Part shown: in pieces, positions 26,492 to 35,490 of the stretch
How the letters are laid out: each line of letters starts with the position of its first letter
How positions within the stretch are numbered: the first letter of the stretch is position 1
From: Muribaculaceae bacterium
GTDB lineage: Bacteria > Bacteroidota > Bacteroidia > Bacteroidales > Muribaculaceae
DNA length: 64,000 nucleotides
Reading direction: 5' to 3'
Assembly: GCA_017547845.1 (NCBI GenBank)
Contig: JAFYNZ010000028.1
Location: forward strand, 48,495 to 112,494
Made by a program: the position numbers and the translations under genes
The notes under the pieces: generated by a model
Databases searched by the model: none
The model's input: only the letters and a program-made list of their open reading frames with translations
What the model was told of the DNA's origin: nothing

Positions 26492-28309
26492 TTATTTTTC
26501 AAAATATGTCTTTTGTTTCACCTTGCGTTGAAGCAACTCGTTATCAGGCTCAAGCTCCAAAGCCTTAACCCACGCATCGACTGCCTCATCTGATTTCTTA
26601 TTGAAGAAATATATGTCGCCCATGTGATGCCACACTTCCGAAGAAGAGTCATCAGCGCTGAGTTCGACCGCCTTAATCTGATAAGGCAATGCCGCTTCAT
26701 AGTCGCCCTTCACGAACAACACCCACGCATATGTATCAAGGAAAGAGGCATTCTCGGGTTCTTGCTCAAGAGCCTTGGCAATCATAGACTCTGCCTTGTC
26801 GAGGTCACGATTCATCTTCGAAAGCAGGTAGGCATAATTGTTCATTGTCATCGTGTTTTCCGGGAAAGCTCTCAACGAATTTTCGTACGCTGCTAGGGCC
26901 AGGTCATTATTGTCCGAAGTGTTGTACACATCGCCCAACGACATATAATACTGACTGACAGCCATAAGGTCTTCATACGGCAAAGAAGCCAACAGACTAT
27001 TGTCGACCATCATCTCTTGCAGTGGCAACTCGGGATTGATGTCGCGAATAAGCTGTGTATAAATACCGACTGCTGAGTCATAGTCCTCAAGAAGGACATA
27101 AGTCGTGCCGACAAGATACATCATATCGGCCGACGGCTCCATATATTCCTTTGAAGCATTATACTCATCTATCACTTCGCTGTATCTGTCGACAGTGAGC
27201 AGACATCGCTGCTTGAGTATGCGATACGGCTCATTCTCCGGCGACATATCGATAGCGTAGGATATAACCTCTATCGCCTCTTCTATATCTCCAATAGCGG
27301 CATTAAATCGAGCAGCAAACTCGAGCACCAATGGCTCGTGAGGATATTGCTCTCTAAGCACATCAAACAAATGGTTGCCACGATCCGAACTTGACTGGTC
27401 GGCAATCAGTTTTTGCAGATAGTCGGCAAGTATCTTGACCTTCATCTCGAGGTTGAAATTGTCGCACATCAGAGCTTCGTACATCTTGTTGTCGCAGGCT
27501 ACGCTATCACCCACGCCTTGATAATACTCAGCCAATGACACCTTCACCTCGCCGTTATCAGGCTCAAGTTCCTCTGCTTTCAGGAAAGAAGGCAACACAG
27601 AGTCTTGCATATTGAGATAGTTCAACACATCACCCTTTATCATCCACGGAGCTGCACTGTTGCGGTCGTTGGCTATCAGAGAGTCGATTTCTGCCATCAC
27701 TGCTATAGTGTCGCCAAGACCCAACTTATAGAGTATCTTGCGATAGCCCGTCTGTATCGTACGCCCCTCTATCCTCTCATATTCCACCAAGCAGTCGAAG
27801 GCCTGTTGCAACGAGTCGGACTTGGCATAAAATTCATTCAACGCCAAGAGCAAATCGGTATTTTCTGGCGACTTTTCGATCAATCGACGATAGATTCTGA
27901 ATGTCTCATCGCGCTTGCCGAGTTGGAATGCGACATAGGCATAGTACCTTGACTCGCCCAAGTCGTCGGGATATTTATCAGCTATGACTCGCAACCTCTC
28001 AGCAGCAGCGACCAAGTCTTCCATCGTACTGTTTTGCGACATCAGTACTCCACCACTGTAGGCCTCTTGAGCCTCTGCGTAAGTGGAGTCAATCTCTATC
28101 GCACGTTTAAACAGTTCGTGCGCCTCGGCCTGCTTGCCTTGAGCATTCATGACAAGACCCTCGAGATAGTAATAGCGTGCCTTTTCACGCGATGAGCGAT
28201 CGGAGGTTTTAGCCCATACGCCTCCACCGAGCACTATCGCAACCAACAACAGCAACACCACCCTCATCGAGGAGACAGTCCGTGTGTCATGCTTTTTATT
28301 TCTGCTCAT
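26492..28309 (-). CDS. Periplasmic TPR-repeat protein
   Basis: A 605-residue protein: an N-terminal signal anchor (MRVVLLLLVAIVLGGGVWA after a charged start) then many tetratricopeptide repeats along the whole length. Examples are GKQAEAHELFKRAIEIDSTY near residue 55 and NDLALAAYENSLRAFPENTM near residue 480. It probably acts as a scaffold in the cell envelope. I chose the ATG at 28307-28309; a GTG at 28316-28318 overlaps the dut stop and is possible. Its place between dut and the DUF4292 lipoprotein is a conserved neighbourhood. Confidence 0.85.
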   Translation of the reverse strand: MSRNKKHDTRTVSSMRVVLLLLVAIVLGGGVWAKTSDRSSREKARYYYLEGLVMNAQGKQAEAHELFKRAIEIDSTYAEAQEAYSGGVLMSQNSTMEDLVAAAERLRVIADKYPDDLGESRYYAYVAFQLGKRDETFRIYRRLIEKSPENTDLLLALNEFYAKSDSLQQAFDCLVEYERIEGRTIQTGYRKILYKLGLGDTIAVMAEIDSLIANDRNSAAPWMIKGDVLNYLNMQDSVLPSFLKAEELEPDNGEVKVSLAEYYQGVGDSVACDNKMYEALMCDNFNLEMKVKILADYLQKLIADQSSSDRGNHLFDVLREQYPHEPLVLEFAARFNAAIGDIEEAIEVISYAIDMSPENEPYRILKQRCLLTVDRYSEVIDEYNASKEYMEPSADMMYLVGTTYVLLEDYDSAVGIYTQLIRDINPELPLQEMMVDNSLLASLPYEDLMAVSQYYMSLGDVYNTSDNNDLALAAYENSLRAFPENTMTMNNYAYLLSKMNRDLDKAESMIAKALEQEPENASFLDTYAWVLFVKGDYEAALPYQIKAVELSADDSSSEVWHHMGDIYFFNKKSDEAVDAWVKALELEPDNELLQRKVKQKTYFEK

Positions 28310-28314
28310 ATCGA

Positions 28315-28761
28315 TCACTTTACACCTGTGTGGCCAAATCCTCCTTCACCTCGTTCCGAAGTTTCCAACGTCTCTGATGCAATCCATTCGACTCTGGTGT
28401 ATTCCTTTACCACCATTTGACAAATGCGTTCGCCATCGTTGACCACAAAATCTTCAGCACCGGTATTCATCAAAATCACACCGATTTCACCACGATAGTC
28501 GGCATCAATTGTACCGGGAGAATTGACTATGGTGATGCCGTGCTTCAGTGCCAATCCCGAGCGTGGGCGTATCTGGCACTCATAACCCGACGGCAACTCG
28601 ATATGAAGCCCCGTAGGAATCAAGCATCTCTGCATCGGATGAAGCGTGATTGAACCCTCAGGAAGGTAGGCTCTGACATCCATTCCGGCTGAGTCTTGAG
28701 TGCTGTAAGCCGGTAGTGGATGATGACTTTTATTGACTATTCTGACTGATATATTTTTCAT
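28315..28761 (-). CDS. dut: Deoxyuridine 5'-triphosphate nucleotidohydrolase (dUTPase)
   Basis: A 148-residue trimeric enzyme that hydrolyses dUTP to dUMP and pyrophosphate. All five motifs are readable: [12 protein letters not shown] (I), [11 protein letters not shown] (II), [17 protein letters not shown] with the catalytic Asp (III), GERICQMVV (IV) and [10 protein letters not shown] (V). It is the first gene of the minus-strand run down to the flippase. Confidence 0.96.
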   Translation of the reverse strand: MKNISVRIVNKSHHPLPAYSTQDSAGMDVRAYLPEGSITLHPMQRCLIPTGLHIELPSGYECQIRPRSGLALKHGITIVNSPGTIDADYRGEIGVILMNTGAEDFVVNDGERICQMVVKEYTRVEWIASETLETSERGEGGFGHTGVK

Positions 28762-28831
28762 TGATTTATCGCTTTAAATTACACTATGCAAAAATAGGCA
28801 TTTTTTTCGACACATCACCCCTACTACACCT

Positions 28832-28880
28832 TAAAAAAAGCAAAAACAGAATTACTCCCCTTTCGCGAGAATAATTCTGC
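28832..28880 (-). terminator. Terminator of the Omp28-like gene
   Basis: On the minus strand CAGAATTA pairs with TAATTCTG across a 17-nt loop that can pair further, followed by a T-rich run (TTTTTGCTTTTTTT). It lies 26 nt past the stop at 28906. Confidence 0.65.
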
Positions 28881-28905
28881 CTTTGTTTGGTATGTCGATA
28901 GACCG

Positions 28906-30831
28906 CTATCGGACTATAATTTTTTCTGTCATCTGTCGGTCGCCATCCGTCAACACTACGACATAGACACCGGCAGAGCAATTGTGAGCAAACTCGACGC
29001 TTTGACTATCGACATTCACGACTTCGATGAGTCGACCATGCACATCATAAAGCGCCGCATGTGAGCCTTGAAGCACTTCGCCAAAAACGTCTACTCTGAC
29101 CACTCCGTCACGCGCTACACAATTAATCGCAACAGCATCTTCATCAAGAGTTGCAACACTTGCCGAAACATCTATCTTATCTGCATTAACTATGGTTTCT
29201 GTCTTCATGTCTATGAGCATCGCCACGACCTCAACGTTATCAATATTATCTACTGTCTTAGGCATCTCAATAACGTATTCATGTGTATATGTTTCGCCTC
29301 CGACAAATTCCGATGGCACACTGCCTACAACGCCCTGATAATCATCATATATCTGACGCACGACGTGCTGGAATTTAATGTCGTAGATTGTAGCAGGAAG
29401 GTCTTCAAAACCACCCATATCGACATCTTGTCCCGAGTAGCCATTTACTTGATAGTAACCCTCACCTGTGACATCGTTTTCTATCACAACGTATGCAATT
29501 CGATAGTCGGCATCGGTAGCATTCATAGCAAATCGCACATCAGACTTCAGTCGACAACCGCTGCCACTTGGCTCGGCCGACACATTGATTTCCGCCACAG
29601 CCGGCAATGTCATTTCTTCGAGATAGTAGGTCTCAAATCCACCGTTGAGCATCGTATATTTAGTCTGACCATCTTCTTCAATTTTCACCATCGGATCGCA
29701 ATAGAATCGACGGTTAATCCATCCGGTCGGGAAACCATCCGGGAATGACAAATCCGAAACATAATCATCGACTGCAAGTTGGTCATTGTAGTGCAATGCC
29801 AATCCGATAAACGACTCCGGATACTTCTTCTCAAGTTCCTCCATAGCCACTATTCCGGCAGGACAATATGTGCACCACATGCCGGTAGCCTCTTCGACTA
29901 CGATATTCTTGTGAAATTTCTGCATCAAGGCTGTCGCTTGACAATTGACAGGGTCGGTCGTCACAGCATTGTTTACCACAGCTATCACCTGATAGTCCAG
30001 TTCTTCTCCATACACCAACTGTATAGCAGCAGGCATCTCAAACTCATACTTCTGTCCCTTTGTCAAAGACAACGAGCCATAAGTCGCTTCCACTTCGCCC
30101 TTGCTACTGACGCACTTGATAGTAACATCGGTCACAACCTCATCAGAGCATGCCTCAACATATCCTCGGATAGTCAAATCATTGTGTTCGAAGATATAAC
30201 GGTCGCTATTAACGACCAAGTCACACACGCCCTTTGAGCCGGCTACCAAGACATCGTCTATACCGAGGATTTCGCCCGTAGCACTATTGTTGACAAATGC
30301 GATGTAGACTCTTTGTCCGGCATAATCATGAAGCGAGAACTCATGTTCGGTCCACGAGTTGACCGATTCTGACATAGTAGTAAAGACAGGCGACTGAGTG
30401 AAGTCCTCAGGCTTATCTCCCTCAGTCGAAATGCGCACTTCATAGCTCGCACCCTCCTCTGCTTTAGCATTGATGGTAGAGCCTTTCCACTTCAGCACGG
30501 CATCGGCATCTCTTACCCAGATAGCAGGCGACACGAGCCAATCGTTTGATGGTCCGAGCGTTTCACCCTCTACCTCTTTGTATCGACACGCACTTGCTGC
30601 ATAACGGTTTTCACTCTTGTTTTCGCGCTTGCCTATCCAAGCCTCGCCTTGCTTAAATCCGGCCTGAATCATGGTGTAGTGCAACGTCTGAGAGTCCAAG
30701 TCGTAAGCACTCATCTCAGTCGGAATACCGTTTGAAAAATCGACATTGTAATAGTCTATCTGCTCTTGTGCTTGAGATACAAGACCACAAAACATTGTCA
30801 ACGCCGACAGTATTATTCCTCTATATCTCAT
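28906..30831 (-). CDS. Omp28-related secreted protein with T9SS sorting domain
   Basis: A 641-residue exported protein. A signal peptide (1-21) leads to a choice-of-anchor/cleaved-adhesin-like domain (NDWLVSPAIWV near 91, GEILGIDDVLVAGS near 195). An Omp28-type thioredoxin-like domain follows with the CxxC segment EEATGMWCTYCPAGIVAMEE near 315. The last 70 residues form a type IX sorting domain (ALYDVHGRLIEVV, then CSAGVYVVVLTDGDRQMTEKIIVR). It is therefore predicted cargo of the GldK-N machinery 25 kb away and is cell-surface attached or released. Redox activity of the CxxC is inferred. Confidence 0.85.
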   Translation of the reverse strand: MRYRGIILSALTMFCGLVSQAQEQIDYYNVDFSNGIPTEMSAYDLDSQTLHYTMIQAGFKQGEAWIGKRENKSENRYAASACRYKEVEGETLGPSNDWLVSPAIWVRDADAVLKWKGSTINAKAEEGASYEVRISTEGDKPEDFTQSPVFTTMSESVNSWTEHEFSLHDYAGQRVYIAFVNNSATGEILGIDDVLVAGSKGVCDLVVNSDRYIFEHNDLTIRGYVEACSDEVVTDVTIKCVSSKGEVEATYGSLSLTKGQKYEFEMPAAIQLVYGEELDYQVIAVVNNAVTTDPVNCQATALMQKFHKNIVVEEATGMWCTYCPAGIVAMEELEKKYPESFIGLALHYNDQLAVDDYVSDLSFPDGFPTGWINRRFYCDPMVKIEEDGQTKYTMLNGGFETYYLEEMTLPAVAEINVSAEPSGSGCRLKSDVRFAMNATDADYRIAYVVIENDVTGEGYYQVNGYSGQDVDMGGFEDLPATIYDIKFQHVVRQIYDDYQGVVGSVPSEFVGGETYTHEYVIEMPKTVDNIDNVEVVAMLIDMKTETIVNADKIDVSASVATLDEDAVAINCVARDGVVRVDVFGEVLQGSHAALYDVHGRLIEVVNVDSQSVEFAHNCSAGVYVVVLTDGDRQMTEKIIVR

Positions 30832-30912
30832 TGTTTTAGATCAATGTATGGTTTATTATAATCAAAGTGCGCTCCCACAATGAGAACGCACTCCGATATG
30901 ATTTATCACTGA

Positions 30913-32235
30913 TTATTTTTTCACAAACTTACCTACGTTGTTTCTATCCAAAGCGTAGATGTAGATGCCATTTTCGAGACCACTAATATCTGCCTTGCCT
31001 TCTACTACCTTCACTTGGAAAGTAACGCCTTGCATTGTAGAGATTGTCACACACTCATAGTCATTGCCGACCACAAGATTGTCGCCCTCTACATAGACAT
31101 TTGACTCAACGACTGTCAACTCGTCGATAGAGACTGTCGGAAGTTCGCTCTTAGCCGCACGATAAAGACCACTGATACCGCTGCCGTTCCATGGATTATC
31201 GTAAACTACTACATAGAGATGTTCTTCCGTTTCAGTCAACGAGAGAAGTGTGTAGTAAACGCCGTTGCCGGAAGTTGGAAGACCTTCAGAGATGAAATGC
31301 CATGTATCGCCGAAGTCAGGTGTGTAGTACATACCACCTTGTTGCAAACCAACATATAGATTCTTATCGTCGCAAGTCATAGTTCTGACATTGTTATCAA
31401 GCATACCTTCCGGACGTTTCACTTCACCCCATTCGTTACCATCTTGTGTTGTAAGAAGGAATGGCACATGGTCGCCATAGTTCATCACTGAGCGACCACA
31501 GATGAGTGTACCGTTGAAGATAGTAGTGACACCCATAAAGTTGCTATCATTGCGGATCACTTCCCAAAGACCTGTCTCTTCGTTGAGGCGGAACACAAAG
31601 TAAACGCCAAAGATGTAGAGTTCATCGTTGTAAGATATCAAGTTGTAGAAGTTTTCCATCACACGCGAAGGCTTTTCGTCCTTATAAGAAGGAGCCTTAC
31701 CACCTTCAAGGTCATACATCAACGAGTCTCTGTCAGTCATAGTCCATGTCTCACCGAAGTCTTCTGAGTAGATGACACCACCGCCACCGAAATCGGCAAC
31801 ATAGAGTTTATTCTTATGATAAGTAATGCAATAGCATGGGTCGTACATTATCTCTTCTTCGCTGAGATAGTCGGCATACATATATGCGAAGCTCATCACT
31901 TCCCATGTCTTACCCTCATCGGCAGAACGTGCCAAAGAGCAAGCCTCACCGGTAGCAAACACATAGTCGCCGGCAGCATAGAAGTTGCTATAGCAGTGGT
32001 CTTCAACATCTGTTTTGGTCCATGTCTCGCCATTATCTTCAGAGATGTAGATACCACCAGAGTAGTCTGTAAACTGATAGTCGGACATCAAGAGATTGCC
32101 ACTCTTTGTCACAAAGCAAGCGTAAGATGCAGGCAGTCCATGAACTTTTTCCCATTGAGCATTAGCATTAAAATTCGCTCCTGCCATGATAATTGCAGCC
32201 AAAAGGCTTAGGGTCAACTTGTAGATTTGATTCAT
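30913..32235 (-). CDS. BNR/Asp-box beta-propeller-like secreted protein with T9SS sorting domain
   Basis: A 440-residue exported protein, signal peptide about 1-26 (SLLAAIIMAGANFNANA). It contains repeated Asp-box motifs of sialidase/Vps10-type propellers: ISEDNGETWTKTD, ARSADEGKTWEVM, YSEDFGETWTMTD and YTPDFGDTWHFIS. No sialidase catalytic triad (FRIP motif) is apparent, so an enzyme role is not supported. The C-terminus (VTISTMQGVTFQVKV, then LENGIYIYALDRNNVGKFVKK) fits a type-A-like sorting domain. It lies 81 nt upstream of the Omp28-like gene on the same strand and could be co-transcribed. Confidence 0.8.
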   Translation of the reverse strand: MNQIYKLTLSLLAAIIMAGANFNANAQWEKVHGLPASYACFVTKSGNLLMSDYQFTDYSGGIYISEDNGETWTKTDVEDHCYSNFYAAGDYVFATGEACSLARSADEGKTWEVMSFAYMYADYLSEEEIMYDPCYCITYHKNKLYVADFGGGGVIYSEDFGETWTMTDRDSLMYDLEGGKAPSYKDEKPSRVMENFYNLISYNDELYIFGVYFVFRLNEETGLWEVIRNDSNFMGVTTIFNGTLICGRSVMNYGDHVPFLLTTQDGNEWGEVKRPEGMLDNNVRTMTCDDKNLYVGLQQGGMYYTPDFGDTWHFISEGLPTSGNGVYYTLLSLTETEEHLYVVVYDNPWNGSGISGLYRAAKSELPTVSIDELTVVESNVYVEGDNLVVGNDYECVTISTMQGVTFQVKVVEGKADISGLENGIYIYALDRNNVGKFVKK

Positions 32236-32500
32236 AAATTCAAATGTTTAATTGGTTAGTAATTTATATTCAATTTCGCAATGACTCGCCATTACGTCAC
32301 ACGACGACGAGCATAGTGACTTTCATCGTTTGCAAATTTAGACAATACCGACAATATAAGACATAGAAAATTAGTTAATAGTTGTTAATCCTGCAAACAC
32401 AACTACCTAACAAACAAATCCGTATAAATTTATCAATTCGTATAGGCAAACAAAACTACACCCAACTCAGTTATATCTAAACAGACAATAATAAATTATT

Positions 32501-32992
32501 ATGGAAAAAACTTTTTTAAACACACTGGAAATTCACACTTGTGGACACCTCCCACAAGTCGGAGATATGGCTCCAGATTTCGAACTGGTAGCGACCGACC
32601 TTTCTGAGATTCGCCTTTCAGACCTTAAGGGCAAAAAGGTGGTTCTCAACATCTTCCCAAGCATCGACACTGAAGTGTGCGCTCAGTCGGTGAGACGCTT
32701 CAACAAAGATGCTGCATCTATCGACAACTGCGTGGTGCTTTGCGTCTCTAAAGACCTCCCATTCGCAGCAGCACGTTTCTGCACAGTCAATGGCATTGAG
32801 AACGCTAAGTCAGCTTCGGCATTTCGCTCTACTTTTGGCAAGGACTACGGCGTTGAAATGGCTGATGGTCCACTCAAAGGTCTTTTTGCTCGCGCCGTCA
32901 TTCTCATCGATGAAGAGGGCAAAATCAAGGCAAAATCGCTATGTGAAAACATCACCGAAGAGCCTGACTACAACATTTTGGCACAGTTCTAA
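32501..32992 (+). CDS. tpx: Thiol peroxidase (2-Cys Tpx)
   Basis: A 163-residue peroxiredoxin that reduces lipid and hydrogen peroxides with thioredoxin. The peroxidatic Cys lies in NIFPSIDTEVCAQSVRRFN and the resolving Cys in AAARFCTVNGIEN, the standard Tpx spacing. It is cytoplasmic and monocistronic: its own start region follows a 265-nt gap and it ends at the hairpin at 33021. Confidence 0.95.
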   Translation: MEKTFLNTLEIHTCGHLPQVGDMAPDFELVATDLSEIRLSDLKGKKVVLNIFPSIDTEVCAQSVRRFNKDAASIDNCVVLCVSKDLPFAAARFCTVNGIENAKSASAFRSTFGKDYGVEMADGPLKGLFARAVILIDEEGKIKAKSLCENITEEPDYNILAQF

Positions 32993-33020
32993 TCTTTGCA
33001 GTTTTATAGTTCATGTTAAA

Positions 33021-33058
33021 AAGGCAAGCGTCCGCGATAGGGAGCTTGCCTTGTTTTT
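33021..33058 (+). terminator. Terminator of tpx
   Basis: AAGGCAAGC pairs with GCTTGCCTT across a 14-nt loop, followed by GTTTTTAT. It lies 29 nt past the tpx stop and faces the AraC gene on the other strand. Confidence 0.85.
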
Positions 33059-33110
33059 ATCTATGGGTATGCTATAAATTGCTATACTAATTGATAGGAC
33101 CGGTCGGTCG

Positions 33111-34001
33111 TTAATCTGCTTGATTGCGATATTCCGACGGAGAGAAACCTGTCTGATGCTTGAAATATTTACCAAAGAAAGACTGATTGGAGAAGTTGAG
33201 TCGATTGGAAATCTCTTGGACCGAAAGGTTTGTTGATTTGAGTAGCATCTTAGCCTCCATCACCACATATCGCTCTATCCATTCGCCCGCTGTCATGCCC
33301 GACAATTCCTTCGCCACAGCCGAAAGGTGCTTAGGCGAGACACATAGTCGATCGGCATAATACGACACTTGTCGCTCGCTCTTGAAGTTTTCACTTACTG
33401 CCAACACAAACTTTGCCATTATCTCTTGCTTGCGCGACTTGCGACGCAACTCTATGTTGTGACGAGCTGAAGCATAGTCCATTATCTCGTAGAACAATGC
33501 CTGCACTATACTTGAAACTTTGCGATTGAGAAACGCTGTGTGCTCACCATTTAGTTTATTACTAAGGAAAGTAAAGAAGTCATTGAAACCATCAGCTTCA
33601 GCGTCCGTCAGTTCCATCATCGGAGATGAGCGTTGGAGCAATAGCAAAGGAGAGATGTCGTTAATGCGTGGCATAATCTCCTCAATAATCTTCTTGGAAC
33701 AAAGTATCATATTGACTTCGAAATCATCACTGATGCTCGAATTCATTATAAAGTTGCGAGGATGCACCATCAGAAGCATATTTTTCTTCAGATGATATTG
33801 TTGAAGGTCGATTGTAATGGTTGCCTCACCTGCCTTACACATCACCATCACCAGAGCATCAATCCTTTGAGGAAACGCAGTCGACCTGACAGGCAACTCG
33901 GTCGACGATATAGTCACTATGTCGGCAAATGCTGCCGAGCTTTTCAACGCCTTGACAACATCAGATAGTGAAATGAATCTAAAATCAGAAATATCGTGCA
34001 T
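33111..34001 (-). CDS. AraC family transcriptional regulator
   Basis: A 296-residue regulator. The C-terminal 100 residues carry two helix-turn-helix motifs (YYADRLCVSPKHLSAVAKELSG and SVQEISNRLNFSNQSFFGKY) ending in the family signature KHQTGFSPSEYRN. The N-terminal 170 residues are a cupin-like sensing domain (GEATITIDLQQYHLKKNMLL). The ligand and targets are unknown. It is convergent with tpx, so control of tpx is not implied. Confidence 0.92.
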   Translation of the reverse strand: MHDISDFRFISLSDVVKALKSSAAFADIVTISSTELPVRSTAFPQRIDALVMVMCKAGEATITIDLQQYHLKKNMLLMVHPRNFIMNSSISDDFEVNMILCSKKIIEEIMPRINDISPLLLLQRSSPMMELTDAEADGFNDFFTFLSNKLNGEHTAFLNRKVSSIVQALFYEIMDYASARHNIELRRKSRKQEIMAKFVLAVSENFKSERQVSYYADRLCVSPKHLSAVAKELSGMTAGEWIERYVVMEAKMLLKSTNLSVQEISNRLNFSNQSFFGKYFKHQTGFSPSEYRNQAD

Positions 34002-34085
34002 AATCTAAGGTTACTAATTTTTTTACAAATATAGTAACAAGTTTTCACACAATTGTAACAATTTAGATATTTTAGGAAATTTTGA

Positions 34086-34841
34086 CTACTTTTGGCGGAT
34101 TTTACGCCATACATATCGTGGGATAAACGACAAATGGAACAATAAAGTTCGCACATTGCCATAATAGTCCGACATGATGCGATATCGCTCCATCAACGAC
34201 GCTTTGTGATTCTTATCGGTCAAGCCGTCGGTGAGATAGTCTATCACGACGCAATCGAGATTGACACATTTTCCCGGACGCGACTTGCGCAGACATCGCA
34301 AGCACCACTCGTAGTCGGCCGAAAAGCGATACTGCAGATTGTAGCTCGGTGCGAGCTCTCTTCTCACGACAAACGCCTGATGACACACCAGCATACCGCG
34401 TTTGAAGCTATCGAAAGTCAACTGCTTAGGTGCCGACAAGTGTCGCTTGGCGACAAATCGACGCTGAGCATCGACCAAGTCAGTGTCACCATATATTATG
34501 TCGGGTTTACTCTTCGAAGCGATGGCCATCTTCTGAAGCGTGTCGGCAGCATGAAACGCATCGCCGGCATTAAGGAAGATGAGGTATTCGCCTCGGGCCT
34601 TAGCCAATCCCTTGTTCATAGCATCGTAAAGTCCCTTATCGGGCTCGCTATATATGGACATCATCTCAGTACCGATACTTTTGGCAACTTCGAGGGTATT
34701 ATCCTTCGAAGCTCCATCTATGATGAGGTGCTCAAAATCGGTAAAACTCTGCTCAGCCACCGAGCGCATCGTAGCCGGCAACTCGTTGGCTGCGTTGTAT
34801 GTAATCGTAATAATCGAGAATAATGGTGTGTCGTGTTTCAT
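34086..34841 (-). CDS. Family 2 glycosyltransferase
   Basis: A 251-residue GT-A enzyme: FSIITITYNAANELPATMRS at the N-terminus, DFEHLIIDGASKDNT, and AGDAFHAADTL in the place of the DxD region. C-terminal WCLRCLRKSRPG and WRKIRQK segments suggest membrane association of a cytoplasmic enzyme. It probably adds a sugar to a surface polysaccharide or lipid. It stands alone 84 nt upstream of the AraC gene. The exact substrate cannot be told. Confidence 0.85.
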   Translation of the reverse strand: MKHDTPLFSIITITYNAANELPATMRSVAEQSFTDFEHLIIDGASKDNTLEVAKSIGTEMMSIYSEPDKGLYDAMNKGLAKARGEYLIFLNAGDAFHAADTLQKMAIASKSKPDIIYGDTDLVDAQRRFVAKRHLSAPKQLTFDSFKRGMLVCHQAFVVRRELAPSYNLQYRFSADYEWCLRCLRKSRPGKCVNLDCVVIDYLTDGLTDKNHKASLMERYRIMSDYYGNVRTLLFHLSFIPRYVWRKIRQK

Positions 34842-35049
34842 ATCTAAGGTGCAAAGATAATCAAATCATCTGCAATCACAAAATAGTCCGACCGAAAATA
34901 TCTCGCAAATCACCCTTGAAAGCGTTTAGACATCGTCAGGCACTGCATTCGATACTCTATCGTGCAATAACACTGAGACATAGACATCGTGGCATATGTC
35001 TCATTTGTTTAGAATGATTTTAAATTACTCCCTTTTAACATTTAAAACG

Positions 35050-35080
35050 TTGGCAGTCTCAAATATTAGGTTTAAATTTG
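35050..35080 (+). promoter_or_regulatory. Promoter of the ferredoxin gene
   Basis: TTG (35050-35052), a 20-nt spacer and TAAATTTG (35073-35080) match the Bacteroidota consensus exactly. The ATG follows 47 nt later. Confidence 0.75.
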
Positions 35081-35127
35081 CACAAGAAAATAACAATTAA
35101 TAACTAATAACTAAAAAATTTACAACT

Positions 35128-35295
35128 ATGGCTTACGTAATTGGAGACGCTTGTGTTGCATGTGGCACTTGCCAATCAGCTTGTCCTGTAGAAGCAATTT
35201 CTGAAGGTGATATCTACAAAATCGATCCTGATACTTGCATCAGCTGCGGTAGCTGTGCATCAGTTTGCCCAAGCGACGCTATCACAGAAGGTTAA
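35128..35295 (+). CDS. 2[4Fe-4S] ferredoxin
   Basis: A 55-residue clostridial-type ferredoxin with two complete cluster motifs: CVACGTCQSACP near residue 9 and CISCGSCASVCP near residue 37. Each Cys-x2-Cys-x2-Cys plus the distant fourth Cys-Pro supplies ligands for the two clusters. It is a soluble low-potential electron carrier, for example for pyruvate:ferredoxin oxidoreductase in anaerobes. It has its own promoter and terminator. Confidence 0.96.
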   Translation: MAYVIGDACVACGTCQSACPVEAISEGDIYKIDPDTCISCGSCASVCPSDAITEG

Positions 35296-35314
35296 TCTTT
35301 TGTATTGATAACGA

Positions 35315-35356
35315 AAAAACAAGGCGGTTTCCTTTCGGATTCCGCCTTTTGTTTTG
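35315..35356 (+). terminator. Terminator of the ferredoxin gene
   Basis: AAGGCGG pairs with CCGCCTT, extended by flanking A- and T-rich sequence, followed by TTGTTTTG. It lies 20 nt past the stop. Confidence 0.8.
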
Positions 35357-35403
35357 CCCATACTCAGTCAAGCACCAACACAAATCACTGAGCCTTCACC
35401 CCC

Positions 35404-35440
35404 AAAAAAAGAAAGAGCCGAACCCGAAGGTCAGACTCTT
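35404..35440 (-). terminator. Terminator of the thioredoxin-fold lipoprotein gene
   Basis: On the minus strand AAGAG pairs with CTCTT around an imperfect inner stem, followed by TCTTTTTTT. It is 50 nt past the stop at 35491. Confidence 0.55.
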
Positions 35441-35490
35441 GCTATGCTTATGTGTCGTGAGATACGACTATATAATTTATGGATATACCC

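Noticed and set aside
30913-32235. Sialidase
   Set aside because: Asp-boxes are present but the FRIP motif and the arginine triad of sialidases are not apparent.
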